A stretch of DNA of 64,000 nt, taken from contig NZ_CANMBJ010000005.1 in NCBI RefSeq assembly GCF_947496075.1, positions 248,001-312,000 on the forward strand. The letters run 5' to 3'. Positions 44,272 to 54,154 of the stretch are shown here, one piece after another (within the stretch, counting starts at the first letter, position 1; the number at the start of each line of letters is the position of its first letter). The translations under genes and the position numbers were made by a program. Below the pieces are notes generated by a model. It worked only from the letters and a program-made list of their open reading frames with translations, was not told the origin of the DNA and searched no databases. The stretch is from an uncultured Tateyamaria sp. Lineage in GTDB: Bacteria; Pseudomonadota; Alphaproteobacteria; Rhodobacterales; Rhodobacteraceae.

Positions 44272-45642
44272 ATGACCCGTCTCTCTACATTTGCAGGTGC
44301 CATGGCTGCCCTGCTTGGCACGGCGGCCCACGCCGAGCTGCTGGATCTGGAAAAGGATGAATTGAAGTTCGGCTTCATAAAGCTGACCGACATGGCACCG
44401 CTCGCCATCGCCTACGAGAATGGCTACTTCGAGGACGAAGGCCTGTTCGTCACGCTGGAAGCGCAAGCGAACTGGAAAGTGCTGCTGGACGGCGTGATCG
44501 ACGGGCAACTGGACGGCGCGCACATGCTGGCCGGCCAGCCGCTGGCCGCTACCATCGGCTACGGCACCGAGGCGCATATCATCACGCCCTTTTCCATGGA
44601 CCTGAATGGCAACGGTATCACAGTTTCCAACGAAATCTGGGAAGAGATGAAGCCCCACGTGCCGCTGATGGACGATGGTCGCCCGCAACATCCGATCAGC
44701 GCCGAAGCGCTCGCGCCGGTCGTCGAGGACTATAAAGACCAAGGCCTGCCCTTCAACATGGGCATGGTATTCCCCGTCTCGACCCACAACTATGAAATCC
44801 GCTACTGGCTGGCCGCCGGCGGTCTGGAACCCGGCTATTACAGCCCGGACAACATCACCGGCCAGATCGGCGCGGACGTGCTATTAAGCGTGACTCCACC
44901 CCCACAGATGCCAGCAACGATGGAAGCAGGCACCATATATGGCTACGCCGTGGGTGAGCCGTGGAACCAGCAGGCCGTGTTCAAAGGCATCGGTGTACCG
45001 GTCATCACTGACTATGACATGTGGAAAAACAACCCGGAAAAGGTCTTTGGCATCACCAACGAGTTCGCCGAAGAGTACCCCAACACAACCAAGGCCATCA
45101 CCAAGGCGCTGATCCGTGCCGCCATCTGGCTGGACGAGAACGACAACGCCAACCGCGAGGAGGCGGTCGAGATCCTGAGCCGCTCGGAATATGTGGGCGC
45201 GGATTACGATGTGATCGCCAACTCGATGACCGGTTTCTTTGAATTCGAGAAGGGCGACCGCCGTCCGGCCCCCGACTTCAACGTGTTCTTCCGCTACAAC
45301 GCGACCTACCCGTTCTACTCGGATGCGATCTGGTACCTGACCCAGATGCGCCGCTGGGGTCAGATTTCCGAAGCGAAGTCCGACCAGTGGTACTTCGACA
45401 TGGCCGCCAAGGTCTATAAGCCCGAGATTTACCTCGAAGCAGCCCGTCTGCTGGTGGACGAAGGGCTGGCGGATGAGGCCGACTTCCCCTGGGACAGCGA
45501 CGGCTTCAAGGCGCCGACGCCTGCTGCCGATATCATCGACAGTATCGCCTATGACGGGAAGGCACCGAACGCCTATATCGACAGCCTGCCTATCGGTCTG
45601 AAGGGTGACCAGAAGGTCGTCGGCAACGCGGTCGAAGGTTGA
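44272..45642 (+). CDS. nrtA: Nitrate ABC transporter, substrate-binding protein
   Basis: A periplasmic nitrate-binding protein of the NrtA/CmpA family, 456 residues. It has a signal peptide ([22 protein letters not shown]). The conserved path is [60 protein letters not shown], followed by [13 protein letters not shown] and [13 protein letters not shown]. It starts about 20 bases after the leader terminator, with AGGA upstream. It supplies the permease NrtB and the ATPase encoded next. Nitrate rather than bicarbonate or taurine is inferred from the neighbours. Confidence 0.94.
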   Translation: MTRLSTFAGAMAALLGTAAHAELLDLEKDELKFGFIKLTDMAPLAIAYENGYFEDEGLFVTLEAQANWKVLLDGVIDGQLDGAHMLAGQPLAATIGYGTEAHIITPFSMDLNGNGITVSNEIWEEMKPHVPLMDDGRPQHPISAEALAPVVEDYKDQGLPFNMGMVFPVSTHNYEIRYWLAAGGLEPGYYSPDNITGQIGADVLLSVTPPPQMPATMEAGTIYGYAVGEPWNQQAVFKGIGVPVITDYDMWKNNPEKVFGITNEFAEEYPNTTKAITKALIRAAIWLDENDNANREEAVEILSRSEYVGADYDVIANSMTGFFEFEKGDRRPAPDFNVFFRYNATYPFYSDAIWYLTQMRRWGQISEAKSDQWYFDMAAKVYKPEIYLEAARLLVDEGLADEADFPWDSDGFKAPTPAADIIDSIAYDGKAPNAYIDSLPIGLKGDQKVVGNAVEG

Positions 45643-45887
45643 AAGCCATGAGGGGGTGGGCAGCATTGCCCACCCGACGCTGCCCCGCAGCAAATTGGCC
45701 CCAACGGCGGGGCGTCTGCTCAAAATTCAGGCACGCTGCTGTGCCGCAAGAGCCCCCAACACCCCGGTGTCACCCCACGTGCACCCCCCGTACACCCCCT
45801 ATGCACCGCCGCAGTGCAGCATAGCCCGCCACACACAAGATATGGGGTTTTGACCGCCCCGCCCGATCCCGCCGAGGAGGCCCTGAC
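45643..45887. other. Intergenic region in the nitrate operon with a strong hairpin
   Basis: No gene. Right after the nrtA stop lies a 9-bp inverted repeat (45654-45675). The remainder is Pro-codon-like C-rich DNA (accccccgtacaccccctatgcaccgccgc) and the ribosome site GAGGAGG of nrtB. The hairpin may protect the nrtA message and lower expression of the genes after it, as is usual for binding-protein genes. Confidence 0.6.
45654..45675. repeat. Palindrome downstream of nrtA (shared with 55845-55863)
   Basis: A stem of 9 bp (GGGTGGGCA with TGCCCACCC) and loop GCAT. Nineteen bases of it, GGTGGGCAGCATTGCCCAC, recur exactly at 55845-55863. As an ANTAR-type loop it fails, because position 4 of the alternative hexaloop AGCATT is A. 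It may be a small dispersed palindromic element. Confidence 0.65.
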
Positions 45888-46967
45888 ATGACCGCCATCG
45901 ACCCATCCGATCTGGACGCCACAGCGCGCGAAGAGCGCAAACAGCGGACCTTTACCCGCATCAATGCTGCCGACAAATGGTTTCAGGTTCTGGGCCTGGC
46001 CTGGCTGACTCCGGTGCTAAAGGCCGCCGCGGGTGACAACCCCAAAGCGCAGGGGCGCGAAATCTGGCGTCTGCTGGGTGTGCCGCTACTGGCGATTGGT
46101 TTGTTTCTGGCCGCGTGGGCGTCGCTGGCACCGACAGTGCAAACATCGCTGGGCGCCATCCCCGGACCGGCACAGGTCTGGGAGCAGGTTGGCAAACTGC
46201 ACCAAGACGCACAGCGCGAGAAGGAAAAGGAAGCCGCGTTTTACGTCCGTCAGGACGAGCGCAACGCCAAGCTAATCGCGGACGGACAAGCCGACCGCGT
46301 GAAAGAGCGGGTCTATACCGGCAAGCCGACCTATTACGACCAAATCTGGACGTCGATCCTGACCGTGTTCTTTGGCTTTCTGATCGCATCCGCCGTGGCC
46401 ATCCCGCTGGGCATCGCCGCTGGTCTGAGCCCGACAGTGAATGCAGCCATCAACCCGCTGATCCAGATCTTCAAACCGGTGTCACCGCTGGCGTGGTTGC
46501 CCATTGTGACCATGATCGTGTCGGCCACCTATGCTTCGGACGGCTGGTTCGCCAAATCATTCCTGACCTCGGCCATCACCGTGACCCTCTGTTCGCTGTG
46601 GCCCACGCTGATCAACACGGCCCTTGGTGTGGCCAGCATCGACAAGGATCTGGTGAGTGTGTCCAAGGTTCTGAAAATGAACACCTGGACCAAGATCACC
46701 AAGCTGGTCCTGCCCTCGGCCCTACCGCTGATCTTTACAGGTCTGCGTTTATCGCTCGGTGTGGGTTGGATGGTTCTGATCGCCGCCGAGATGCTGGCGC
46801 AGAACCCCGGTCTGGGCAAGTTCGTGTGGGATGAGTTCCAGAACGGGTCCTCGCAATCGCTGGCCAAGATCATGGTGGCCGTGTTCACAATCGGCATCAT
46901 CGGCTTCCTGCTGGACCGCCTGATGTACGCCATCCAGTCCATGTTCACCTTCACGAACAACCGGTGA
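45888..46967 (+). CDS. nrtB: Nitrate ABC transporter, permease
   Basis: A 359-residue inner-membrane permease of the NrtB/CmpB/SsuC type. An N-terminal cytoplasmic and helical part is followed by five to six helices. The binding-protein-dependent transport signature sits in [45 protein letters not shown]. The start has a GGAGG site upstream (CGAGGAGG). Its stop overlaps the GTG start of the ATPase gene. The N-terminal stretch with many charged residues ([19 protein letters not shown]) is a periplasmic or cytoplasmic insertion known in this subfamily. Confidence 0.94.
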   Translation: MTAIDPSDLDATAREERKQRTFTRINAADKWFQVLGLAWLTPVLKAAAGDNPKAQGREIWRLLGVPLLAIGLFLAAWASLAPTVQTSLGAIPGPAQVWEQVGKLHQDAQREKEKEAAFYVRQDERNAKLIADGQADRVKERVYTGKPTYYDQIWTSILTVFFGFLIASAVAIPLGIAAGLSPTVNAAINPLIQIFKPVSPLAWLPIVTMIVSATYASDGWFAKSFLTSAITVTLCSLWPTLINTALGVASIDKDLVSVSKVLKMNTWTKITKLVLPSALPLIFTGLRLSLGVGWMVLIAAEMLAQNPGLGKFVWDEFQNGSSQSLAKIMVAVFTIGIIGFLLDRLMYAIQSMFTFTNNR

Positions 46968-48649
46968 GCGCCATGAGCATGATCGAGTTCAAGAACGTAT
47001 CGAAGCATTTCGAGGCAGGCACCGAGCGGACGGAGGTTTTGAAAGACATCTCTCTGTCCGTGGAAGAGGGCGAGTTTCTGGTTCTGCTGGGCTTTTCCGG
47101 CACCGGCAAGACGACCCTGATCAACTTGATGGCTGGTTTGGATATGCCGTCCTCCGGTGAGGTGACGTTCAAGGGCGCGCCGATCACCGGGCCGGGGCCG
47201 GAGCGTGGCGTGATCTTTCAGAGCTATTCGCTGATGCCGTGGCTGACGGTGAACGGGAATGTGGGCCTGGCGGTCGATACCATCTTTCCCAACCTGTCGA
47301 AGGCGGAGCGGGCCGAGAAGGTGGATCACTATGTCAAGATGGTGGGTCTTGGTCATGCCACGGGCCGTCGTCCGGCGGAGTTGTCGGGAGGGATGCGTCA
47401 GCGGGTGAATGTCGCCCGTGCGTTGGCGATGAACCCCGAAGTGTTGCTGCTGGATGAGCCTTTGTCTGCGCTGGATGCACTGACCCGCGCCAATCTGGCC
47501 GACGAGATTGAGCATATCTGGGAGGCCGACAAGAAGACCTGTGTGCTGATCACCAATGACGTGGATGAGGCTATTATCTTGGCCGATCGCATCATTGCGC
47601 TGAACCCGGATGGGACGTTGGGTAACGAGTTCTCTGTTTCCATTCCACGCCCGCGCGACCGGATGGAGATGAACCATAACGAGCAGTTCAAGCGGTTGCG
47701 TGCGGATGTAACCAAATACCTGATGGATGTGGGGATCGAGGCGAAGGTCGAGGGCACCAAGTCCTTGCCGGATGTGACGCCCATCCATGGTGTGCCATCT
47801 GCTGTCGCCGACGCGCAGAAGGGTATGATTGAGAACCGTTTCCTCGACTTCAGCCAGTTGCACAAGGTGTATCCGACGCCCAAGGGGCCGCTGACGGTCG
47901 TCGAGGATTTTGATCTGAAGATCAACAAGGGCGAGTTTATCTCGCTGATTGGGCATTCGGGATGCGGGAAATCTACGGTCCTGACGATGGCAGCGGGGCT
48001 GAACGAGATCTCCAAGGGAGCCATCAAGCTGGATGGTCGCCATGTTGAGGGGGCGGACCCTGAACGCGCCGTGGTGTTCCAGTCGCCCAACCTTTTCCCA
48101 TGGCTGACCGCCAAGGAGAACGTGGCGATCGGGGCGGACAAGGTCTACCCGCGCGCCTCGCGCGAGGAACGGCAGGATGTGATCGAGTACTACCTGGAGC
48201 GTGTGGGTCTGGCCGATGCGATGGACAAGCAAGCGGCGTCCTTGTCGAACGGGATGAAACAGCGGGTGGGGATCGCGCGGGCCTTTGCATTGTCTCCGAA
48301 GCTGCTGCTGCTGGATGAACCGTTCGGGATGCTGGACAGCCTGACACGGTGGGAGTTGCAGGAAGTGCTGATGGAGGTGTGGTCGCGCACGAAGGTGACC
48401 GCCATCTGTGTGACGCATGACGTGGACGAGGCCATTTTGCTGGCCGACCGCGTCGTAATGATGACCAACGGGCCTCAGGCGACCATCGGCAAGATCGTGG
48501 ATGTGGACCTGCCCCGCCCGCGCACGCGCAAGGCACTGCTCGAACATCCCGACTACTACACCTACCGGCAGGACGTTCTGGATTTCCTTGAGGAATACGA
48601 GCACGGCGCGAAGCCCAAATCAAAACCCACAGCGATCGCGGCGGAGTAA
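46964..48649 (+). CDS. Nitrate ABC transporter ATPase, two fused ATP-binding domains (NrtC/NrtD-like)
   Basis: A 561-residue protein with two complete ABC ATPases in one chain. The first has Walker [10 protein letters not shown], signature LSGGMRQR and Walker [14 protein letters not shown]. The second, after a linker near residues 260-290, has Walker [10 protein letters not shown], signature LSNGMKQR and Walker [14 protein letters not shown]. In Synechococcus NrtC and NrtD are separate and NrtC has a NrtA-like tail; here both ATPases are joined and no such tail is present. The GTG at 46964 overlaps the nrtB stop; ATG codons at 46973 and 46979 are in frame. Confidence 0.93.
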   Translation: MSAMSMIEFKNVSKHFEAGTERTEVLKDISLSVEEGEFLVLLGFSGTGKTTLINLMAGLDMPSSGEVTFKGAPITGPGPERGVIFQSYSLMPWLTVNGNVGLAVDTIFPNLSKAERAEKVDHYVKMVGLGHATGRRPAELSGGMRQRVNVARALAMNPEVLLLDEPLSALDALTRANLADEIEHIWEADKKTCVLITNDVDEAIILADRIIALNPDGTLGNEFSVSIPRPRDRMEMNHNEQFKRLRADVTKYLMDVGIEAKVEGTKSLPDVTPIHGVPSAVADAQKGMIENRFLDFSQLHKVYPTPKGPLTVVEDFDLKINKGEFISLIGHSGCGKSTVLTMAAGLNEISKGAIKLDGRHVEGADPERAVVFQSPNLFPWLTAKENVAIGADKVYPRASREERQDVIEYYLERVGLADAMDKQAASLSNGMKQRVGIARAFALSPKLLLLDEPFGMLDSLTRWELQEVLMEVWSRTKVTAICVTHDVDEAILLADRVVMMTNGPQATIGKIVDVDLPRPRTRKALLEHPDYYTYRQDVLDFLEEYEHGAKPKSKPTAIAAE

Positions 48650-48782
48650 GTCAAATGCACCTCCATTCATCCCTGTCGCGCCCGGCACCGCCGGGCAGCC
48701 CCCGACCCTCCCCCCGGGAGGGGGCTATCACCCCCACCCAGGGCCGGGGCCTTCCCTCTGATGCGCAAAGCGGAGCAGATAC
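48650..48782. repeat. Two GC-rich hairpins between nrtCD and nirB
   Basis: Two adjacent inverted repeats fill this 133-base gap. The first (48681-48695) has a 6-bp stem CCCGGC/GCCGGG. The second (48697-48726) has a 7-bp stem AGCCCCC/GGGGGCT with a further inner stem. They resemble the palindromic intergenic elements common in these genomes and may set the relative expression of transport and reductase genes. The nirB ribosome site (GGAG) follows. Confidence 0.55.
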
Positions 48783-51215
48783 ATGACCCAAGAAATCATC
48801 GTCATAGGTGCTGGCATGGCCTCGGGCCGTGCGCTGGAGCATCTGTTTGACGCAGGCGCCGACGTGAACGTCACGCTGTTCAACGCAGAGCCGCGCGGGA
48901 ACTATAACCGCATCATGCTGTCCCCCGTTCTGGCGGGCGACAAAACCTACGAAGAGATCGTGACCCACGATGTTGACTGGTACGAGGCTAACGGTGTCAC
49001 CTGCCGCTTTGGGGAGCGGGTGGCCTCGGTGGACCGTGCGGCCAAGACCGTGACGGCAAAGAACGGAGACGTGCTGCCCTACGACAAGTTGATCTTCGGT
49101 ACAGGCTCCAACCCTTTCATGATCCCCCTGCCCGGGCATGATCTGAACGGCGTGATTGCTTATCGTGATCTGGAAGATACCGAATTGATGATGTCGATGG
49201 GGCCGCAGAACAAAGTGGTTGTCATCGGTGGCGGCCTGTTGGGTCTGGAAGCCGCAGCAGGAATGGCCGCGCGCGGTGTGGACGTGACCGTTGTGCACAT
49301 CATGGGCCACCTGATGGAGCGTCAACTTGACGAGGCGGCAGGCTACCTGCTGCGCAAAGCGTTGGTGGACAAGGGCATTACGGTGCTGTGTCAGGCAAAC
49401 TCCAAGGAGATCCTTGGGGAGGATGGCAAGGTACGCGCGCTGCTGCTCGACGATGGGACCAAACTGCCCTGCGATTTGCTCGTGATGGCGGTGGGTATCC
49501 GGCCCAACGTGGCTCTGGCGCAGGACGCTGGATTGGCCGTGGGCAAGGGTATTCATGTGGACGACCAGATGGTGACGTCGGATGAAGACATCCTCGCCGT
49601 TGGGGAATGTGTCGAACACAACGGCGCGATCTTTGGTCTTGTTGCCCCTTTATACGATCAGGCAAAGGTGGCCGCTCAGACGATCCTTGGGGAAGACGCA
49701 GCATTTGTTCAAAAGGAGCTGAGCACGAAGCTGAAGGTCACCGGGTGTGATCTGTTCTCTGCCGGGGATTTTGCCGATGGCGAGGGACGCGAGGACATTG
49801 TGTTCCGGGACCCCGGGCGCGGGGTCTATCGAAGGCTTGTGATCGAGGGCAACGTGGTTGTCGGCACCGTCATGTATGGCGACACCGCCGACAGCAATTG
49901 GTTCTTTGGCCTGATCCGCGACAAGACCGACATCGCCGAGATGCGCGATACCGTTATCTTCGGGCCAGCTTACCAAGGGGGTGCCCCCGTGGACCCTTTA
50001 GCAGCCGTTGCAGCCTTACCGCGTGATGCGGAAATCTGTGGCTGCAACGGCATTTGCAAAGGCACTATCGTAGACGCCATCGAGGGCGGCGCGACCGATC
50101 TGACCGCGGTGCGCGCGGTGACGAAGGCGTCGGGGTCCTGCGGGACCTGTACCGGGTTGGTCGAACAGGTTTTGGCGGTGACATTGGGCGACGATTTCGT
50201 ATTGCCCGGTGCGCAACCGATCTGTGGCTGCACCGACATGACGCATGAAGATGTGCGGCGCATGATCAAATCCCAGGAACTCAAGTCCATGGCTGCCGTC
50301 TGGCAGGAATGCGCGTGGAAGACGGTGGATGGCTGCCACGTGTGCCGCCCTGCCCTGAACTACTACCTGATTGCGGATTGGCCGCTGGAATACCTGGACG
50401 ACCCGCAAAGCCGTTTCATCAACGAACGCAAGCACGCGAACATTCAGAAGGACGGGACATTTTCGGTGGTGCCGCGCATGTGGGGTGGGATCACAACCCC
50501 GGATGAGCTGCGCGCGATTGCCGATGCCGCCGACAAATACGACGTGCCGACCGTGAAAGTGACGGGCGGGCAGCGCATCGACCTGTTGGGCGTGAAAGGT
50601 GAGGACCTGCCGAGCATCTGGGCCGATCTGAACGACGCCGGGATGGTGTCGGGACATGCCTATTCCAAAGGGCTGCGCACGGTCAAAACTTGCGTGGGCA
50701 CCGATCACTGCCGCTTCGGGACGCAGGATTCGACCGGCCTTGGCATCAAGTTGGAGAAAGCGTTGTGGGGGTCGTGGACACCGCACAAGCTGAAACTGGG
50801 TGTGTCGGGCTGCCCGCGCAACTGTGCGGAAGCGACCTGCAAGGACATCGGGATTGTCTGTGTCGACAGCGGCTTTCAGATCGGCATCGGCGGGGCAGCA
50901 GGCATGGATGTGCGCGAGGTCGAACGCCTGATCGACGTCGAGACCGAAGAGGAAACCATCATCGCAATCAAGGCGATGACGCAGCTGTATCGTGAGAATG
51001 CCAAATATCTCGACCGTATTTACAAGTGGATGAACAAGGTGGGGCTCGATTGGATACGAGAGCGTATTGCCAACACGGCAGAACGGGAGGCCTTGGCCGC
51101 GCGCTTTGATCTGTCCCAAACCGTCTATCAGAAAGACCCCTGGGCCGAGCATGCACAGAAAAAGGCAGCGATTTATCGGCCTGTTGCAAACCTGAGCCTG
51201 GAGGCAGCGGAATGA
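48783..51215 (+). CDS. nirB: NADH-dependent nitrite reductase, large subunit
   Basis: It reduces nitrite to ammonium in the cytoplasm with NirD. The 810-residue protein has an FAD/NAD-binding N-terminus (IIVIGAGMASGRALEHLFDAG; VVVIGGGLLGLEAAAGMAARG). A BFD-like [2Fe-2S] domain follows, with CGCNGICKGT and SGSCGTCTGLVEQVL, and then a second partial repeat (CGCTDMTHEDVRRMI, VDGCHVCRP). The sulfite/nitrite reductase part ends with the siroheme and [4Fe-4S] ligands in TCVGTDHCRFG and GVSGCPRNCAEA. It is coupled to nirD by an ATGA overlap. Siroheme is supplied by the last gene of the cluster. Confidence 0.97.
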   Translation: MTQEIIVIGAGMASGRALEHLFDAGADVNVTLFNAEPRGNYNRIMLSPVLAGDKTYEEIVTHDVDWYEANGVTCRFGERVASVDRAAKTVTAKNGDVLPYDKLIFGTGSNPFMIPLPGHDLNGVIAYRDLEDTELMMSMGPQNKVVVIGGGLLGLEAAAGMAARGVDVTVVHIMGHLMERQLDEAAGYLLRKALVDKGITVLCQANSKEILGEDGKVRALLLDDGTKLPCDLLVMAVGIRPNVALAQDAGLAVGKGIHVDDQMVTSDEDILAVGECVEHNGAIFGLVAPLYDQAKVAAQTILGEDAAFVQKELSTKLKVTGCDLFSAGDFADGEGREDIVFRDPGRGVYRRLVIEGNVVVGTVMYGDTADSNWFFGLIRDKTDIAEMRDTVIFGPAYQGGAPVDPLAAVAALPRDAEICGCNGICKGTIVDAIEGGATDLTAVRAVTKASGSCGTCTGLVEQVLAVTLGDDFVLPGAQPICGCTDMTHEDVRRMIKSQELKSMAAVWQECAWKTVDGCHVCRPALNYYLIADWPLEYLDDPQSRFINERKHANIQKDGTFSVVPRMWGGITTPDELRAIADAADKYDVPTVKVTGGQRIDLLGVKGEDLPSIWADLNDAGMVSGHAYSKGLRTVKTCVGTDHCRFGTQDSTGLGIKLEKALWGSWTPHKLKLGVSGCPRNCAEATCKDIGIVCVDSGFQIGIGGAAGMDVREVERLIDVETEEETIIAIKAMTQLYRENAKYLDRIYKWMNKVGLDWIRERIANTAEREALAARFDLSQTVYQKDPWAEHAQKKAAIYRPVANLSLEAAE

Positions 51216-51547
51216 CCGACTGGATTGACATTGCATCTCTCGATGACATTCCGCAGCGTGGTGCCCGCGTGGTTAAGACGCGGGCAGGCTGTGTGGCTGT
51301 GTTTCGGACGGCAGCGGACGAGGTCTTTGCTCTCGACAACGCATGCCCGCACAAGCAGGGGCCGCTGGCCGAGGGGATCGTGCATGGCAGCGCCGTGACA
51401 TGCCCGCTGCACAACTGGGTGATCTCGCTTGAGACCGGGTTGGTACAGGGCAATGATGAAGGGCAGGTTGCGACCTATCCGGCGCGGGTCGAGGGTGGGC
51501 GTATACTGTTGGACACAACGTTCCTGCAAGCGCGGTCAGCGGCATGA
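51212..51547 (+). CDS. nirD: NADH-dependent nitrite reductase, small subunit
   Basis: A 111-residue Rieske-type protein, the small subunit of NirBD. The Rieske ligand motifs are CPHKQGPLAEG and CPLHNWVI; the family often keeps both Cys-His pairs, as here. It starts at the nirB stop (ATGA) and its stop overlaps the nasA start the same way, so the three reductase genes are tightly coupled. Confidence 0.95.
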   Translation: MTDWIDIASLDDIPQRGARVVKTRAGCVAVFRTAADEVFALDNACPHKQGPLAEGIVHGSAVTCPLHNWVISLETGLVQGNDEGQVATYPARVEGGRILLDTTFLQARSAA

Positions 51548-54144
51548 GCACCTGCACCACCTGCCCTTATTGTGGCGTAGGGTGCGGGATCATTGCATCG
51601 CCAGATGGCAGCATCAAGGGCGATCCGACGCATCCCGCAAACCTCGGGCGGCTGTGTTCCAAGGGCGCGGCCCTGGGAGAAACGATTGATCTAGAGGGAC
51701 GTTTGCTGGCCCCGACTGTTGGCGGGATCGAGACGGATTGGGATGAGGCGACCGCCCTGGTTGCGCGGAAGTTCTCGGAGACCATTCGGGATCATGGTCC
51801 GGACTCGGTCGCGTTTTATGTGTCGGGTCAATTGCTGACCGAGGACTACTACGTCGCTAACAAGCTGATGAAAGGGTTCATCGGGTCCGGGAATATCGAC
51901 ACGAATTCACGGCTGTGCATGGCGTCATCGGTGGCGGGCCACAAACGTGCCTTTGGTGCGGATACGGTTCCGGGGACCTATGAAGATCTGGAAGAGGCCA
52001 ACCTGATCGTGCTGGTGGGCTCGAACCTGGCGTGGTGTCATCCGGTCCTGCATCAGCGCATTGCCGCCGCGAAAGAAGCGCGGCCCGAAATGCGGATCGT
52101 CAATGTTGATCCTAGGCGCACCGCGACATCTCATTTGGCTGATCTCCATCTGAGCATTGCGCCTGATGGCGATGTGGCCCTGTTCAATGGGCTCTTGGCG
52201 CATCTGAACGCGACAGGCCGCGTAAACAGGGCTTATGTGAATGCCCATGTGACCGGGTTCGACATTGCGGTTGAGGCCGCGCGCGCAACCGACCCCGCAG
52301 CCAGCGGGCTGTCGGCGGATGATCTGGCTGTGTTCTATTCCATGTGGGCAAGCACCGGGAAAGTTGTGACCGTCTATTCCCAAGGGGTGAACCAATCGGC
52401 CTGCGGCACCGACAAGGTCAACGCTATCCTAAACTGCCATCTGGCCACGGGCCGCATTGGCCGTCCGGGCATGGGCCCGTTTTCGGTCACCGGTCAGCCC
52501 AATGCCATGGGTGGGCGCGAGGTTGGTGGTCTGGCCAATATGCTGGCCAACCATCTGGACATCGAAAACGCAGATCATCGGGATGCGGTACAGGAGTTCT
52601 GGGCCAGTCCCACCATGTGCACTGCACCGGGGTTGAAAGCCGTGGATCTGTTCCAGGCCTGTGCCGATGGGCGCATCAAGGCCCTGTGGGTGATGTCGAC
52701 CAACCCCGCCGTCAGCCTGCCCGATGCTCAAGGTGTGGCCGACGCAATTGCCAACGTCCCCTTCACTGTTGTGTCTGACATCATGGCCCGCACAGATACG
52801 GGCGATCTGGCCGACGTATTGCTGCCCGCCGCCGCATGGGGTGAAAAAAGCGGAACCGTCACCAACTCGGAACGCCGCATTTCGCGTCAGCGCCCGTTCC
52901 TGCCCATGCCGGGACAGGCGCGACCCGATTGGCAAATCATCAGCGAGGTGGCACGGGCAATGGGGTGGGAGAAAGCGTTTGATTATACCTCCCCTGCAGC
53001 GGTGTTTCGGGAACATGCGCAGTTGTCGGCCGCGATGCGACCCTTTGGACGCGACTTTGACATCAGCGGCCTCGCCAGCCTGACCGACACCGAATACAAC
53101 GCGCTTGAACCCGTTCAGTGGCCCGTGCCGGAGACTGGGAAGGGGCAACGCCGTTTCTTTGCCGATGGTGGTTTCTTCCACGCGGACGGCAAAGCGCGCA
53201 TGCTGCCCCTGACCGCTCCGAACGCACTTGAGGACGGCACGTTCCACCTGAACACGGGGCGCAATCGCGATCAGTGGCACACGATGACACGCACGGGCAA
53301 ATCGCCCCGGCTAGGCGCACATCTGGCGGAACCCTATGTGGAGATTCACCCGGAAGATGCAACAAAGGTGGGTCTGGGCACTGCCGAGCTGTGCGTTCTG
53401 AGCGATGGGCGCAACACGACCGTCCTACGCACCCTGCCCACAGACCGCGTTGCACGTGGTACTCTCTTTGCTCCGATGCACTGGACGCGGCAAGTGTCGG
53501 CCAGCGGGCCGGTGAACGCCGTTGTTCAGGCCGGCACCGATCCAGTATCCGGCCAACCCGCCCTGAAGTTCGGCCGCGTGAGCGCGCAGCGTTTTGCCGC
53601 CCGCTGGTACGGGTTTGCCACCTCCGCGACCGAGATGCAGCTGTACGGTGACTACTGTGCAGTCGCCCGGACTGAGACGGGATGGCAGGCCGAGCTGGCA
53701 GGCCTGACAGATCTCGAAGACCTGCAAACCATGCTGTCGCAGCTTGTCGGACCACTTGCCGGGTCCATCAGTGTGGTGAGTGACGGTGCCACCGGGATGC
53801 AGCGTGTAGCGCATCACGCGGATGGGCGCTTGACCGCCCTGCTGTTCCTTGCGCCTGAACCCGTACAACTGTCGCGCGCCCACGCCGTCGCAGCCATCGG
53901 GCAAGCAAGCCCCGCTGGGGCTGCCTTGGCCGGGCGTGCAGCGGGCGGTCAAGCGGATTCCGGCCCCACGGTCTGCGCCTGCATGAGCGTCGGTCTGAAT
54001 GATCTGAAACGCGCCATCGCCGATGGTGCGGCAAGTGTTGACGCGCTGGGCCAATGCACCGGTGCAGGTACGAATTGCGGCGCTTGCAAGCCCGAGCTTG
54101 CGGCCTTGCTGCCTGCCCACCCCACCGCCGTTGCGGCGGAATAG
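51544..54144 (+). CDS. nasA: Assimilatory nitrate reductase catalytic subunit
   Basis: A molybdopterin enzyme that reduces nitrate to nitrite. The 866-residue protein starts with the [4Fe-4S] ligands CTTCPYCGVGCGI and LCSKGAALGET. The molybdopterin oxidoreductase body contains SSVAGHKRAFGAD and GVNQSACGTDKVNAI, then a dinucleotide-binding domain. The end is a BFD-like [2Fe-2S] domain: VCACMSVGLNDLKRAI and CTGAGTNCGACKPEL. This extra domain marks the NADH- or ferredoxin-linked NasA type and is inferred to receive electrons. It overlaps nirD by ATGA. Confidence 0.96.
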   Translation: MSTCTTCPYCGVGCGIIASPDGSIKGDPTHPANLGRLCSKGAALGETIDLEGRLLAPTVGGIETDWDEATALVARKFSETIRDHGPDSVAFYVSGQLLTEDYYVANKLMKGFIGSGNIDTNSRLCMASSVAGHKRAFGADTVPGTYEDLEEANLIVLVGSNLAWCHPVLHQRIAAAKEARPEMRIVNVDPRRTATSHLADLHLSIAPDGDVALFNGLLAHLNATGRVNRAYVNAHVTGFDIAVEAARATDPAASGLSADDLAVFYSMWASTGKVVTVYSQGVNQSACGTDKVNAILNCHLATGRIGRPGMGPFSVTGQPNAMGGREVGGLANMLANHLDIENADHRDAVQEFWASPTMCTAPGLKAVDLFQACADGRIKALWVMSTNPAVSLPDAQGVADAIANVPFTVVSDIMARTDTGDLADVLLPAAAWGEKSGTVTNSERRISRQRPFLPMPGQARPDWQIISEVARAMGWEKAFDYTSPAAVFREHAQLSAAMRPFGRDFDISGLASLTDTEYNALEPVQWPVPETGKGQRRFFADGGFFHADGKARMLPLTAPNALEDGTFHLNTGRNRDQWHTMTRTGKSPRLGAHLAEPYVEIHPEDATKVGLGTAELCVLSDGRNTTVLRTLPTDRVARGTLFAPMHWTRQVSASGPVNAVVQAGTDPVSGQPALKFGRVSAQRFAARWYGFATSATEMQLYGDYCAVARTETGWQAELAGLTDLEDLQTMLSQLVGPLAGSISVVSDGATGMQRVAHHADGRLTALLFLAPEPVQLSRAHAVAAIGQASPAGAALAGRAAGGQADSGPTVCACMSVGLNDLKRAIADGAASVDALGQCTGAGTNCGACKPELAALLPAHPTAVAAE

Positions 54145-54154
54145 GAGGATTGCG

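Noticed and set aside
45657-45672. Third ANTAR hairpin after nrtA (loop AGCATT)
   Set aside because: Position 4 of the loop is A, not G, no terminator overlaps it, and the stem is longer and is better explained as a dispersed palindrome.
46529-48604. A 691-codon minus-strand frame opposite the fused nitrate ATPase
   Set aside because: Mirror of two ABC ATPase domains; the apparent repeats in it are only the complement of the duplicated domain.
50016-51236. A 406-codon minus-strand frame opposite nirB and nirD
   Set aside because: Shadow of nirB; repetitive His/Arg/Gln composition and no recognisable motif.
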